Source: Acidobacteriota bacterium (lineage in GTDB: Bacteria > Actinomycetota > Actinomycetes > Actinomycetales > Microbacteriaceae). Taken from it: a DNA stretch of 32,893 nucleotides. Numbering within the stretch: position 1 is the first letter of the stretch; each line of letters begins with the position of its first letter. Under the pieces are notes generated by a model that was not told where the DNA came from, did not search any database, and was given only the letters and a program-made list of their open reading frames with translations. Of the stretch, positions 1 through 8,305 are shown piece by piece. Made by a program: the position numbers and the translations under genes. The stretch spans positions 16,468-49,360 of the forward strand of contig JABBOB010000013.1 of NCBI GenBank assembly GCA_019352055.1, read 5' to 3'.

Positions 1-36
1 TGCGGGCGGCCCCTCCGGTGAGCGTCTCGGCGCCGA

Positions 37-297
37 CTAAAGCGCAGCGACCTGCTTGGCGATCGCCGACTTCTTGTTCGCGGCCTGGTTCTTGTGGATG
101 ACGCCCTTGGAGACGGCCTTGTCGAGCTTCTTGGTCGCCGTGCCGAGGGCGACGATCGCCTTGTCCTTGTCGCCGGCGGTGATCGCGGTGCGGACGGCCC
201 TGATGTGGGTCTTCAGCTCGCTCTTCACCGCCTTGTTGCGGTCGGTCGCCTTCTTGTTCGTGGCGATGCGCTTGATCTGGCTCTTGATGTTGGCCAT
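37..297 (-). CDS. rpsT: 30S ribosomal protein S20
   Basis: Primary 16S rRNA-binding protein of the small ribosomal subunit. The 86-residue product starts [10 protein letters not shown] and is rich in Lys and Ala throughout (for example [16 protein letters not shown]), with the all-helical character and length usual for bS20. The reading frame stays open far upstream, but the start is fixed by the family N-terminus and by an AGGAG Shine-Dalgarno sequence about 8 bases before the ATG. It stands divergent to the aminotransferase gene. A TAGGCT hexamer on the minus strand near 405-410 could be the -10 element, giving an untranslated leader of about 100 bases that includes a small GCTCC/GGAGC hairpin. 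Identification is secure; the promoter is inferred. Confidence 0.97.
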   Translation of the reverse strand: MANIKSQIKRIATNKKATDRNKAVKSELKTHIRAVRTAITAGDKDKAIVALGTATKKLDKAVSKGVIHKNQAANKKSAIAKQVAAL

Positions 298-451
298 GCG
301 GATGCTCCTGCTGGTTCGAAGATGGGAGGGAGGCCGCTCCTTGTGGGGGAGGAGCCTCGACGGACGGCGCGAGAGGGCGCGCTGGTGCCCGAAAGCCGAC
401 CGGCAGCCTAGCAGCCCGGCACCGCCCGTGCGACGGCGCTTGAATGACGTG

Positions 452-1603
452 GTGCCGTCGTACACGCCGAACGCGCTCAGCGTCCCCGAGAGCGGGATCC
501 GCCGTATCCACGAGATCGCCCTGCAGCTCGAAGGGGTGATCCCGCTCGCGGTGGGGGAGCCCGACCTGCCGGTCGCCCCGCACGTGCTGCGGGCCGCCAG
601 CGAGGCATGGCTCGAGGACGACACCCGCTATACGGCGAACGGCGGCATCCCGCCCCTCCGCGCGGCCATCGCGGCGAAGCTCCGCCGGGACAACGGGATG
701 GACGTCGACGCCGAACAGGTGTGGGTCACCCCAGGCGCGACGGAGGCGCTGTACCTGGCGCTCGGTCTGATCCTCGCTCCGGGAGACGAGGTGCTGATCC
801 CGGACCCGGGCTACACGACCTTCACGATGGCGCCGCGGATGCAGTTCGCGGTGCCGGTGCCGTACCGCCTCGTCGCCGAGCGCGCGTTCCTTCCGAGCCT
901 CGAGGAGCTCGAGACCCTCGTGACGCCGCGCTCGAGGGCGATCGTCCTGAACTCGCCGTCGAACCCGCTCGGCGTGGTGTTCCCGGAGGCGGTCCTCGTC
1001 GACCTGGTCGCGTTCGCGCAGCGGCACGACCTGTGGATCGTGAGCGACGAGGTCTACGAGGCCTTCACCTACGGCCTCCCGCACATCAGCCCGGCGTCGA
1101 TCGATCCGAGCCGGGTCCTGACCGTGCAGTCGTTCTCGAAGACCTACGCCCTCACGGGCGGCCGAGTCGGCTACCTCGTGACGCCGCCGGGCCCCAGCGG
1201 CCTGCTGCGGAACTTCCAGGAGGCCCTGATCTCCTGCGTGAACACCCCGGCGCAGCGCGCGGCGCTCGCCGCGCTCGATGGGCCGCAGGACGCCGTGGCG
1301 GCCGCTGCCGCGCACTACCGGGACAACCTCCGCGCCGCGACGTCCCTGCTCGCCGACCGCGGCATCGCCTACCGGGAGCCGGAAGGCGCCTTCTACCTGT
1401 GGATCGACGTGGCCCACGCCTCCGGCGGCGACGTGGCCGGCTGGGCGGAGCGGTTCCTGCTCGAGCACCGTGTTGCGGTCGCGCCCGGGAGCGCCTTCGG
1501 TGCCGCCGGTCAGGGCTGGATCCGCGTCTGCGCGGCGGCGACCCGCGAGGACCTCCTCGAGGGCCTCCGCCGACTCCCGGCCCCCCGGCCCTCCGTCCGG
1601 TAG
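452..1603 (+). CDS. PLP-dependent class I/II aminotransferase
   Basis: Fold-type I pyridoxal-phosphate aminotransferase of the AspC-like class I/II family, likely cytoplasmic; the substrate cannot be read from the sequence. Visible hallmarks are the N-terminal SGIRRI and AVGEPDLP motifs, a glycine-rich [11 protein letters not shown] stretch, [16 protein letters not shown] (the Asp that contacts the PLP pyridine nitrogen) and [16 protein letters not shown] with the Schiff-base lysine near residue 230. About 383 residues is normal for the family. The start is uncertain: GTG at 452 gives a typical N-terminus ([10 protein letters not shown]) and lies six bases after TTGAAT, but in-frame GTG 428, TTG 440 and GTG 449 are possible. 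The gene converges on the RecQ-like gene, with a nested hairpin at the end. Confidence 0.88.
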   Translation: MPSYTPNALSVPESGIRRIHEIALQLEGVIPLAVGEPDLPVAPHVLRAASEAWLEDDTRYTANGGIPPLRAAIAAKLRRDNGMDVDAEQVWVTPGATEALYLALGLILAPGDEVLIPDPGYTTFTMAPRMQFAVPVPYRLVAERAFLPSLEELETLVTPRSRAIVLNSPSNPLGVVFPEAVLVDLVAFAQRHDLWIVSDEVYEAFTYGLPHISPASIDPSRVLTVQSFSKTYALTGGRVGYLVTPPGPSGLLRNFQEALISCVNTPAQRAALAALDGPQDAVAAAAAHYRDNLRAATSLLADRGIAYREPEGAFYLWIDVAHASGGDVAGWAERFLLEHRVAVAPGSAFGAAGQGWIRVCAAATREDLLEGLRRLPAPRPSVR

Positions 1604-1629
1604 GACGCGGCGTCCTCCAGGACGGAGGG
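1589..1629. terminator. Nested hairpin between convergent genes
   Basis: A perfect 10-bp inverted repeat (CCCTCCGTCC at 1589-1598 with GGACGGAGGG at 1620-1629) encloses a second hairpin GGACG-CGG-CGTCC. The left arm covers the last codons of the aminotransferase gene. It is symmetric, so it could stop transcription from both the aminotransferase and the RecQ-like gene. There is no T-tract, as is common in high-GC genomes. Confidence 0.6.
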
Positions 1630-1646
1630 TGCCCGTCGCGCGGGTC

Positions 1647-3758
1647 TCAGGCCTGCAGCGCGAGCGCGAAGGGCAGCACGGATGCCGCGCCGGCCTCGCG
1701 CAGCAGGCGCGCGGCGACCGTGAAGGTCCAGCGGCCGTCCGCGACGTCGTCGACCAGCAGCACCGGTCCGCTGGTCACCGCGAGCCGAGCCCGCAACTCG
1801 TCGGGGACCCGGAACGCCGACCAGACCCCGGCCAGCCGCGCGAGACTCGCACCGCCTCCACCGGCTGGAGGGCCCGGCGTCGTCGACTCGAGCGCGCCGA
1901 GGAGGGGGAGCCGACCGATCACGGAGAGTGCCCGAGCCGTCGAGTCGACGAGCATCGGGTGGCGGTGGGACGGCACGGCGACGACGCCCACCGGTCGCTC
2001 CTCCCAGCGCCACTCGCGGAGCACCTGCACCGCGGCGTCGACGACCGGCCGCGGCACCTCCTGGTCGGGTGCGCCCGGCGCGAGCAGCTGCCGCAGCGCC
2101 CCGCCCCAACCGAGATCGGTGAGCCGCGCGATCGCGCGCCCCTCCTCGGGGCGCTCGGCAGGCGCGATGCCCCCCTTGACCGGCAGCCCTCGGGAGTCGG
2201 CGCCGGTCGGCCACTGCTTGCGCGGTTCGATCGGCACGCCGACGCGGTGCAGCGCCGCCCCCGCCGCCCCTGCGGAGCCGTCGGACACGTCCGTCGGGAA
2301 CCAGACGCCCGCGCAGCTGTCGCAGCGTCCGCAGGGCGAGGCCGTCGGGTCGTCGAGCGCGCGCTGCAGGTACGCCATCCGGCAGCCCTCCTCGCCGGCG
2401 GGGAGCGCTTCGTAGTCGAGCATGTGCCGCTGCTCGGCGCGCCGAGCGGCGGCGATCCGCTCGTAGCGCTCGGCGTCGTAGGTCCACTCCCGCCCGGTCG
2501 AGACCCACCCACCCCGCACCCGTCGGACCGCCCCGTCGACGTCGAGCACCTTGAGGAGCAGCTCGAGCCGGCTGCGCCTGATGTCGACCAGCGCTTCGAG
2601 CGCCGGCGTGGAGATCGGCCGCTCGGGATCCAGCTCGCGCAGCACCGCGTCCGCCTTCTCCTCGGTGGGCATGCTCGCGGTGGCGAAGTAGGTCCAGATC
2701 GCCTCGTCCTCCGAACCGGGCAGCAGCAGCACGTCGGCGGAGGCGGTGGCCCGTCCCGCGCGCCCGACCTGCTGGTAGTAGGCGACCGGGGAGGAGGGCG
2801 CGCCGAGGTGGACGACGAAGCCGAGATCGGGCTTGTCGAACCCCATGCCGAGCGCGCTCGTGGCGACCAGCGCCTTCACCCGATTCTCCTTGAGCGCCTG
2901 CTCGGCGGCCTCCCGCTCGGCGTTGTCCGTCCGGCCCGTGTAGGCGAGCACGTCGTACCCGGCATCGCGCAGCAGCCGGGCGGTGTCATCGGCCGCGGAC
3001 ACCGTCAGGGCGTAGACGATCCCCGACCCCTCGAGGTCGCGAAGATGCTCGACGAGCCAGCCGAGCCGGGTCGCCTGGTCGCGCGTGCGGAGCACGCCGA
3101 GCCGGAGGGAGGCGCGCGCGAGCGGCCCCCGGATGGTGACGACCTCGTCCTCGCCGCCCAGCTGGGCGGCGACGTCGGCCACCACCCGGGCGTTCGCCGT
3201 CGCGGTGGTCGCGAGCACCGGCGTGTCACCGGCGGACGCGACCAGCTCCCGCAGCCGCCGGTAGTCCGGGCGGAAGTCGTGGCCCCAGTCGGAGATGCAG
3301 TGGGCCTCGTCGATGACGATCAGGCCCGTGCGGGCGATGAGCGCCGGGAGCCGCGTGTCCCGGAAGTCGGGGTTGTTCAGGCGTTCGGGCGACACGAGCA
3401 GCACGTCGACCTCGTCCGCGTCGAGCTGCCCCCGCACGTCGTCCCAGAGGTGCGGGTTGGACGAGTCGATCGACGCCGCTCGGACCCCGGCCCGGGCCGC
3501 GGCCGCCACCTGGTCGCGCATCAGGGCGAGCAGCGGGGAGACCAGCAGCGTGGGGCCGGCACCCCGGTCGCGCAGCAGCTTCGTCGCGACGAAGTACACG
3601 GCGGACTTGCCCCACCCGGTCCGCTGCACGACGAGCGCCCGCCGGGAGTCGTCGACGATCGCGGCGATCGCCGCGAACTGGCCGTCGTGGAAGTCGGCGT
3701 CGGGCCGCCCGACGAGCGTGCGGAGCACGGCGAGCGCGGCGGTGCGGGTGTCGGTCAC
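1647..3758 (-). CDS. RecQ-family helicase with C-terminal PRTase-like domain
   Basis: Superfamily 2 DNA helicase of the RecQ family, 703 residues. In order: motif 0 FHDGQ (Gln27), Walker A TGWGKS (Lys51), SPLLALMRDQV, the DEAH box at 150-153 followed by CISDWGHDFRPDYRRL, LATTATAN, ALGMGFDKPDL and YYQQVGRAGRA (motif VI). A RecQ-type zinc site follows, with one Cys then CGRCDSC. There is no HRDC domain. Instead the last 40 or so residues contain LLVDDVADGRWT, matching the PRPP-loop region of phosphoribosyltransferases, although the usual TTG is DGR here. Helicase function is confident, and the role of the tail is unknown. A CACCTT hexamer lies six bases before the GTG start, which suggests a leaderless transcript. 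Confidence 0.92.
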   Translation of the reverse strand: MTDTRTAALAVLRTLVGRPDADFHDGQFAAIAAIVDDSRRALVVQRTGWGKSAVYFVATKLLRDRGAGPTLLVSPLLALMRDQVAAAARAGVRAASIDSSNPHLWDDVRGQLDADEVDVLLVSPERLNNPDFRDTRLPALIARTGLIVIDEAHCISDWGHDFRPDYRRLRELVASAGDTPVLATTATANARVVADVAAQLGGEDEVVTIRGPLARASLRLGVLRTRDQATRLGWLVEHLRDLEGSGIVYALTVSAADDTARLLRDAGYDVLAYTGRTDNAEREAAEQALKENRVKALVATSALGMGFDKPDLGFVVHLGAPSSPVAYYQQVGRAGRATASADVLLLPGSEDEAIWTYFATASMPTEEKADAVLRELDPERPISTPALEALVDIRRSRLELLLKVLDVDGAVRRVRGGWVSTGREWTYDAERYERIAAARRAEQRHMLDYEALPAGEEGCRMAYLQRALDDPTASPCGRCDSCAGVWFPTDVSDGSAGAAGAALHRVGVPIEPRKQWPTGADSRGLPVKGGIAPAERPEEGRAIARLTDLGWGGALRQLLAPGAPDQEVPRPVVDAAVQVLREWRWEERPVGVVAVPSHRHPMLVDSTARALSVIGRLPLLGALESTTPGPPAGGGGASLARLAGVWSAFRVPDELRARLAVTSGPVLLVDDVADGRWTFTVAARLLREAGAASVLPFALALQA

Positions 3759-3811
3759 CCGGAGAAGGTGCCACGCGCCGGTGACAGGCGCCCGCGCGGT
3801 CCGACGCCGAA

Positions 3812-3864
3812 GACGAGGGATCGACGCACGGTCCCTCGTCGAACGGTGCTCGATCGAGCACCGT
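3812..3864 (-). terminator. Tandem stem-loops after the Nudix gene
   Basis: Two adjacent hairpins lie in the 117-base gap between the Nudix stop codon and the helicase start. One is a perfect 22-bp palindrome at 3843-3864, centred on CGATCG. The other is GACGAGGGA at 3812-3820 pairing with TCCCTCGTC at 3832-3840 across an 11-base loop. Both precede the helicase start on the minus strand and probably terminate Nudix transcription. The 22-bp palindrome could alternatively be a protein-binding site. Confidence 0.55.
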
Positions 3865-3875
3865 CCCGCGGGGAG

Positions 3876-4355
3876 TCAGGCCTCGGCGTCGCGGACCAGG
3901 ACGGTGTCGGCGCGGTCCTCGAGCGCGCGGTGGATCCTCGCCAGGTACCGCTCGGGAATCTCGGGCAGCGCGTCGAGCGGGAACCAGCCGGCATCGGTCG
4001 ACTCGTCGTCGCCCACCTCCGGGGTCCCCGAGACGTACCGGAGGCGGTAGGTGTGGTCGGTGAAGCGGGTGCGGTCGCCGTTCGGGTACTCGTACTCGCG
4101 GGTCACCCCGACCGCTGCGAGGCGCTCGACGACGGCGCGCACCCGCGCCTCCTCCCACACCTCCCGCTCGGCCGCATCGGCGGAGTGCTCGCCCGGCTCG
4201 ACGATCCCGGCGACGGGGGTCCATTCGCCCGTGTCGGCACGCTTCACGAGCAGCAGACGATCGCCGTCCACGACGACCGCGGTGGTGCCCACGAGCCAGA
4301 GCGGCGTCCGGCCGATCCGCTCCCGGAGACGGAGGATGAAATCGGGCGTCGGCAT
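3876..4355 (-). CDS. Nudix hydrolase
   Basis: Nudix-fold pyrophosphohydrolase, 159 residues, with no recognisable substrate specificity. The Nudix box GX5EX7REUXEEXGU is seen as G-IVEPG-E-HSADAAE-REVWEEARV: the catalytic REVWEE glutamates are intact, but the Gly after EE is replaced by Arg. The core beginning LVGTTAVVVDGDRLLLVKR is the usual first beta-strand region. TAGGTT lies exactly six bases before the ATG on the minus strand, indicating a leaderless transcript. It lies upstream of the RecQ-like gene on the same strand but is separated from it by tandem hairpins, and it is divergent from lepA. The family is secure and the function open. Confidence 0.9.
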   Translation of the reverse strand: MPTPDFILRLRERIGRTPLWLVGTTAVVVDGDRLLLVKRADTGEWTPVAGIVEPGEHSADAAEREVWEEARVRAVVERLAAVGVTREYEYPNGDRTRFTDHTYRLRYVSGTPEVGDDESTDAGWFPLDALPEIPERYLARIHRALEDRADTVLVRDAEA

Positions 4356-4361
4356 CCCCCG

Positions 4362-4367
4362 AACCTA
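4362..4367 (-). promoter_or_regulatory. -10 element of Nudix gene (leaderless)
   Basis: TAGGTT on the minus strand ends six bases before the ATG, placing the transcription start at the start codon. No Shine-Dalgarno sequence and no convincing -35 box is visible. Confidence 0.5.
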
Positions 4368-4392
4368 CGGGAGCACCTGAGCAGGCTCTTCG

Positions 4393-4476
4393 CGCTTCGG
4401 CAGGCCACCAGGCGCCGTGCCGGCCTGCCGAAGCGAGTTCGGCCTGCCGAGGTGCTCGTTCGGCCTGCCGGAGCAC
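4393..4476. repeat. Inverted and tandem GGCCTGCCG repeats upstream of lepA
   Basis: CGCTTCGGCAGGCC at 4393-4406 is a perfect 14-bp inverted match to GGCCTGCCGAAGCG at 4422-4435, with a 15-base loop. Two further direct copies of the right arm start at 4441 (GGCCTGCCGAGGTGC) and 4462 (GGCCTGCCGGAGCAC), each preceded by TTC or GTTC, with spacings of 19 and 21 bases. The cluster fills the divergent space between the Nudix gene and lepA. It resembles the short palindromic intergenic repeats of many Actinobacteria, so it may be a REP-like element rather than an operator. Confidence 0.75.
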
Positions 4477-4512
4477 GGGTGAGCGTGCGGTATGGGGGAG
4501 ACTGTCGGCGCC

Positions 4513-6357
4513 ATGCCCCGCGCCCTCACCCCCCTCCAGCCCGCCTCGACGGACCCGGCGCGCATCCGGAACTTCTGCATCATCGCCCACATCGACCACG
4601 GCAAGTCGACGCTCGCGGACCGGATGCTCGGCATCACCGGCGTCGTCTCCGAGCGCGACGCGAAGGCGCAGTACCTCGACCGGATGGACATCGAGCGGGA
4701 GCGAGGGATCACGATCAAGAGCCAGGCCGTGCGTCTGCCCTGGCAGGTCGGCGCGGACACGTTCGCGCTGAACATGATCGACACCCCCGGCCATGTGGAC
4801 TTCACCTACGAGGTCTCGCGCTCGCTCGCCGCCTGCGAGGGCGCGATCCTCCTCGTCGATGCGGCGCAGGGCATCGAGGCGCAGACCCTCGCGAACCTGT
4901 ACCTGGCGCTCGAGAACGACCTCGAGATCATCCCGGTGCTGAACAAGATCGACCTGCCTGCCGCGGAGCCGGAGAAGTACGCGGCCGAGCTCGCGAACCT
5001 GATCGGCGGCGATCCCGCCGAGGTGCTCCGGGTGTCCGGCAAGACCGGCATGGGCGTCGAGGAGCTGCTGGACCGCGTCGTCGAGCGGATCCCTGCGCCG
5101 AAGGGCGACCCCGACGCGCCGGCCCGCGCCGCCATCTTCGACTCCGTCTACGACGCGTACCGCGGGGTGATCACCTACGTCCGCATGGTCGACGGGAAGC
5201 TCTCGCCCCGCGAGCGCATCCAGATGATGTCGACCCGAGCGGCCCACGACATCCTCGAGATCGGCGTCTCGTCACCCGAGCCGGCCCCGACGAACGGGCT
5301 CGGCGTGGGGGAGGTGGGCTACCTGATCACCGGCGTGAAGGACGTGCGGCAGTCGAAGGTCGGCGACACCGTCACCACCGCCGTGAAGCCCGCGTCGCAA
5401 CCGCTACCGGGCTACACCGAGCCGAAGCCGATGGTCTTCTCGGGCCTCTACCCGATCGACGGCGCCGACTATCCCGACCTGCGGGAGGCGCTGGACAAGC
5501 TGAAGCTCTCCGACGCCGCGCTCGTCTACGAGCCCGAGACCTCGGTCGCGCTGGGCTTCGGGTTCCGCTGCGGCTTCCTCGGCCTGCTGCACCTCGAGAT
5601 CGTGACCGAGCGCCTCGAGCGGGAATTCGGGCTCGACCTCATCGCCACCGCGCCGTCGGTGATCTACGAGGTCTCGACGGACGACGGCAAGGACGTGACC
5701 GTCACCAACCCGAGCGAGTTCCCGGTCGGCAAGGTCTCCGCGGTCCGCGAGCCGATGGTGAAGGCCGCGATCCTCGCCCCGAAGGACTACGTCGGCACCG
5801 TCATGGAGCTCTGCCAGAGCCGGCGCGGCGCGCTGGTCGGCATGGAGTACCTGTCGGAGGAGCGGGTCGAGATCACCTACACGATGCCGCTCGGCGAGAT
5901 CGTCTTCGACTTCTTCGACCAGCTGAAGAGCCGCACCGCGGGCTACGCGTCGCTGGACTACGAGCCCGTCGGCGAGCAGGAGGCCGACCTGGTGAAGGTC
6001 GACATCCTGCTGCAGGGGGAGCGGGTCGACGCCTTCAGCGCGATCGTGCACCGCGACAAGGCCTACGCGTACGGGGTGCTCATGACGGAGCGCCTGAAGA
6101 AGCTGATCCCGCGCCAGCAGTTCGAGGTCCCCATCCAGGCCGCGATCGGCGCGCGCATCATCGCCCGCGAGTCGATCAGGGCGATGCGCAAGGACGTGTT
6201 AGCCAAGTGCTACGGGGGCGACATCACCCGCAAGCGCAAGCTGCTGGAGAAGCAGAAGGAGGGCAAGAAGCGCATGAAGACGATCGGCCGGGTCGACGTC
6301 CCCCAGGAGGCGTTCATCGCGGCGCTCTCCGGCGACACGGACGTCGCGAAGAAGTGA
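4513..6357 (+). CDS. lepA: Elongation factor 4 (LepA), ribosomal translocase-like GTPase
   Basis: Translational GTPase EF4, which acts on the ribosome. The N-terminal G domain shows AHIDHGKST (G1), [10 protein letters not shown] (G2), DTPGHVDF (G3), NKIDLP (G4) and a SGKTGMG element (G5). The EF-G-like domains II, III and V follow, then the LepA-specific C-terminal domain ([25 protein letters not shown], written here only as the family signature region near residues 565-590). About 614 residues is normal. ATG 4513 gives the typical N-terminus [10 protein letters not shown] and follows GACTGT by seven bases, a leaderless arrangement; an in-frame ATG at 4492 would add seven residues. The stop overlaps the GTG of the next gene. 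Confidence 0.96.
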   Translation: MPRALTPLQPASTDPARIRNFCIIAHIDHGKSTLADRMLGITGVVSERDAKAQYLDRMDIERERGITIKSQAVRLPWQVGADTFALNMIDTPGHVDFTYEVSRSLAACEGAILLVDAAQGIEAQTLANLYLALENDLEIIPVLNKIDLPAAEPEKYAAELANLIGGDPAEVLRVSGKTGMGVEELLDRVVERIPAPKGDPDAPARAAIFDSVYDAYRGVITYVRMVDGKLSPRERIQMMSTRAAHDILEIGVSSPEPAPTNGLGVGEVGYLITGVKDVRQSKVGDTVTTAVKPASQPLPGYTEPKPMVFSGLYPIDGADYPDLREALDKLKLSDAALVYEPETSVALGFGFRCGFLGLLHLEIVTERLEREFGLDLIATAPSVIYEVSTDDGKDVTVTNPSEFPVGKVSAVREPMVKAAILAPKDYVGTVMELCQSRRGALVGMEYLSEERVEITYTMPLGEIVFDFFDQLKSRTAGYASLDYEPVGEQEADLVKVDILLQGERVDAFSAIVHRDKAYAYGVLMTERLKKLIPRQQFEVPIQAAIGARIIARESIRAMRKDVLAKCYGGDITRKRKLLEKQKEGKKRMKTIGRVDVPQEAFIAALSGDTDVAKK

Positions 6358-6989
6358 GCGCCCTCCGCGCCGGGGCTCCCGGCCCCATCCGCCGAGGCGG
6401 TGCCGCTCCCGTCGACCTCGGCCTGAACTACGCCGCGATCGGTGCCACCGCCCGTCCCGACGTCATCGCCTACCCCCCGACCGGGTTCAAGGCCGCCGAG
6501 TACCGGCACCGCATCGGCAGCGGCGCCCGGCGGTTCGACCTGGCCGGCCGAGCGCTCATGACGTGGGGCGCGCTGCGCTCCGCCGGCTACCGCGTGGAGG
6601 ACGTGCGCGCGGAGGCGGTGGCGCCGTCGCCCCGCGGCGGCGGCCCCCTCTACCTCGAGGACGGCACGCCCTGGATCACGCCGGGTATGACCGCGATGGT
6701 GAGCGCGGACGAGCCCGTCGCGTCGACGGGTCGCGTCAAGGTGATCTCGGTCGTCGACGAGCCGGGGAGGATCGGCTTCGTCTCCGGCTCGATGGCGGGC
6801 CACACCGAGACCGCCGAGCGGTTCCTCGTCGTCGAGCACGACGAGGACGACGCGGTCTGGGTCACGCTCCGATCGCTGTGGGAGGCGCCCGTCTCCCGTC
6901 TCGGCCGCTTCGCGCGGACGGCGGAGGCGCAGCAGCGGAAGGTCGACGAGCGCATCGTCCGCTCGCTCCACCCCTCCAACGTCGGCTGA
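6354..6989 (+). CDS. DUF1990 family protein, first copy
   Basis: A 211-residue member of the DUF1990 (UPF0548) family, function unknown. Visible features are an N-terminal [19 protein letters not shown] segment and the family's [29 protein letters not shown] region, followed by a beta-rich half with [33 protein letters not shown]. No signal peptide or membrane segment is seen. The GTG start overlaps the lepA stop codon (GTGA), so it is almost certainly translated by coupling. A second, shorter family member lies 52 bases downstream on the same strand. Confidence 0.85.
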   Translation: MSALRAGAPGPIRRGGAAPVDLGLNYAAIGATARPDVIAYPPTGFKAAEYRHRIGSGARRFDLAGRALMTWGALRSAGYRVEDVRAEAVAPSPRGGGPLYLEDGTPWITPGMTAMVSADEPVASTGRVKVISVVDEPGRIGFVSGSMAGHTETAERFLVVEHDEDDAVWVTLRSLWEAPVSRLGRFARTAEAQQRKVDERIVRSLHPSNVG

Positions 6990-7041
6990 GCCGCGCCGCT
7001 CCCCGCCGCACCGCCGAACAGGGCGGCAGGATGACGTCATC

Positions 7042-7536
7042 ATGCGGCGCTTCACCTTCGACTTCCTCCCCGGCACCGTCCTGACCGACGAGCGGCCGCG
7101 GGGGTACCGGAGACTCGTCCGGCAGACCGTGATCGGGACCGCTGCCCGGTTCGAGCGCGCCGCCACGGCGGTCCTCGACTGGCAGGTGCAGCGTCGCAGC
7201 GGGATCGCGGCGCTCTCGGACAGCGGCGACGACGCCCCGCCCGTCTCGGAGGGGCTCGAGGGGATCGTCGTCGTCCCCGTGCTCGGCGTCACCGTCTCCG
7301 CGCCGTTCCGGGTCACGCGGGTCCTCCGGGAGCCCGATCGCGTGGGCTTCGCGTACGGCACCCTGCCCGGGCATCCGGAGGTGGGGGAGGAGGCGTTCCT
7401 CGTCCGCCGGGTCGGTCGCGAGACGGTGTTCGAGCTGCGGGCGCTCTCGCGGCCGGCGTTCCCCTACTCGCTGGCGGCCCCGGTCGGCCTGCTGCTCCAG
7501 CGGCGGTTCAGCGACCGATACCTGCGCGCCCTCTGA
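7042..7536 (+). CDS. DUF1990 family protein, second copy
   Basis: A 164-residue DUF1990 homologue. It shares the family pattern VIGTAARFERAATAVLDWQVQRRSG with the upstream gene, as well as the later RVTRVLREPDRVGFAYGTLPGHPEVGEEAFLV block, but the two are clearly diverged. Function is unknown. The ATG lies after a weak AGGA. It follows the first copy on the same strand, so co-transcription with lepA is likely. A large palindromic repeat begins 12 bases after its stop codon. Confidence 0.82.
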   Translation: MRRFTFDFLPGTVLTDERPRGYRRLVRQTVIGTAARFERAATAVLDWQVQRRSGIAALSDSGDDAPPVSEGLEGIVVVPVLGVTVSAPFRVTRVLREPDRVGFAYGTLPGHPEVGEEAFLVRRVGRETVFELRALSRPAFPYSLAAPVGLLLQRRFSDRYLRAL

Positions 7537-7548
7537 GCCCGCCGGATC

Positions 7549-7610
7549 GAGTGCGTTTCGAAGGGGATTCGGGGGCCTTCGGCCCGCCGAATCCCCTTCA
7601 AAACGCACTC
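7549..7610. repeat. Large palindromic repeat, copy 1
   Basis: Arms of 24 bases at 7549-7572 and 7587-7610 pair with a single C/A mismatch (base 7559 with base 7600). The arms contain the core GTGCGTTTYGAAGGGGAT. The tip folds into a second small hairpin, GGGCC-TTC-GGCCC. It sits between the convergent DUF1990 and HAD genes, and the HAD stop codon lies inside its right arm. The same arm sequence recurs near 20.8 kb, so this is a dispersed repeat that probably also acts as a bidirectional terminator. Confidence 0.85.
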
Positions 7611-8272
7611 AGAGCCGCCAGCAGCGCCGGGAGGCCCCGGACCAGGTCCGGGAGGACCACCCGGGCGGAGGTGCCCCGCAGGTCCTCCTCCGAGTACGCG
7701 CCCGTGGCGACGGCGAGGAACGGGAACCCGACCGCGTCGGCCGCCTCGCCGTCGGCGGGGGTGTCGCCGAGGATGACCGCCGTGGTGTCGCCCAGGTCGG
7801 AACGGGCCGCCGCCGTGAGGTCGCTGCGCCGGAGGTACCGGCCGCCGAACCAGGACCGGTCCCAGTCGAACGCGGCGACGGCGATCCCGGCGCCCTCCAG
7901 CTTCACCCGGGCGCGATGCGGCGAGTTGCCGGTCAGCAGCCCGTTCGTCCAGCCGGCCGCCGCGAGGGCCGTCACGGTGGCATCGACGCCGGGCGCCGCC
8001 CTCCTGCGGGCCGCGTCCGTCAGATAGGCGTCCGACAGCTCGTCCATCCTGCGCGAGACGGCGTCGAACAGGGCCGGGTCGCCGCCCCAGCGCTCGAGAC
8101 GCTCCGCGAGGATCTGCCCGTCGGTCTTGCCGTGCTCGACGGCGTGCGGCTCGTCGGGGTGCGGCCCGACGCCGGCCACCTCCCGGATGGCGTCGTGGTA
8201 GAACGCGCCCGCCGTCGCCGAGTTCAGCAGCAGCGTGCCGTCGATGTCCCAGAGCACGATCCTCGTCCGCAC
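7598..8272 (-). CDS. HAD-family phosphatase
   Basis: Haloacid dehalogenase superfamily hydrolase of the phosphoglycolate-phosphatase type, 224 residues. The nucleophile motif is DIDGT (Asp9, Asp11), motif II is TGNS near 114-117, the conserved lysine is in ARVKLEGAGI (about 124), and the acidic motif is GDTPAD (169-174). A helical cap insert follows the first motif. The substrate is not determinable. The GTG start is supported by GAGACT exactly six bases upstream. Its last codons, Ser-Ala-Phe and the stop, are encoded by the right arm of a palindromic repeat, so the C-terminus may have been altered by that element. It is divergent from hemW, with only 33 bases between start codons. Confidence 0.9.
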   Translation of the reverse strand: MRTRIVLWDIDGTLLLNSATAGAFYHDAIREVAGVGPHPDEPHAVEHGKTDGQILAERLERWGGDPALFDAVSRRMDELSDAYLTDAARRRAAPGVDATVTALAAAGWTNGLLTGNSPHRARVKLEGAGIAVAAFDWDRSWFGGRYLRRSDLTAAARSDLGDTTAVILGDTPADGEAADAVGFPFLAVATGAYSEEDLRGTSARVVLPDLVRGLPALLAALSAF

Positions 8273-8278
8273 GGGACC

Positions 8279-8299
8279 AGTCTCCCGGAGTCGGACAAT
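8279..8299. promoter_or_regulatory. Back-to-back leaderless promoters of HAD gene and hemW
   Basis: GAGACT on the minus strand (8279-8284) is six bases from the HAD GTG. GACAAT on the plus strand (8294-8299) is six bases from the hemW ATG. The two -10 elements are only nine bases apart, so the two polymerases could compete for the site. No -35 boxes are obvious. Confidence 0.5.
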
Positions 8300-8305
8300 G
8301 GTCGG

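Noticed and set aside
1278-4490. Very long plus-strand open frame running opposite the helicase and Nudix genes
   Set aside because: High-GC shadow frame: its translation is low-complexity Arg/Pro/Ala-rich with no family motif, while the opposite strand encodes clear RecQ and Nudix domains.
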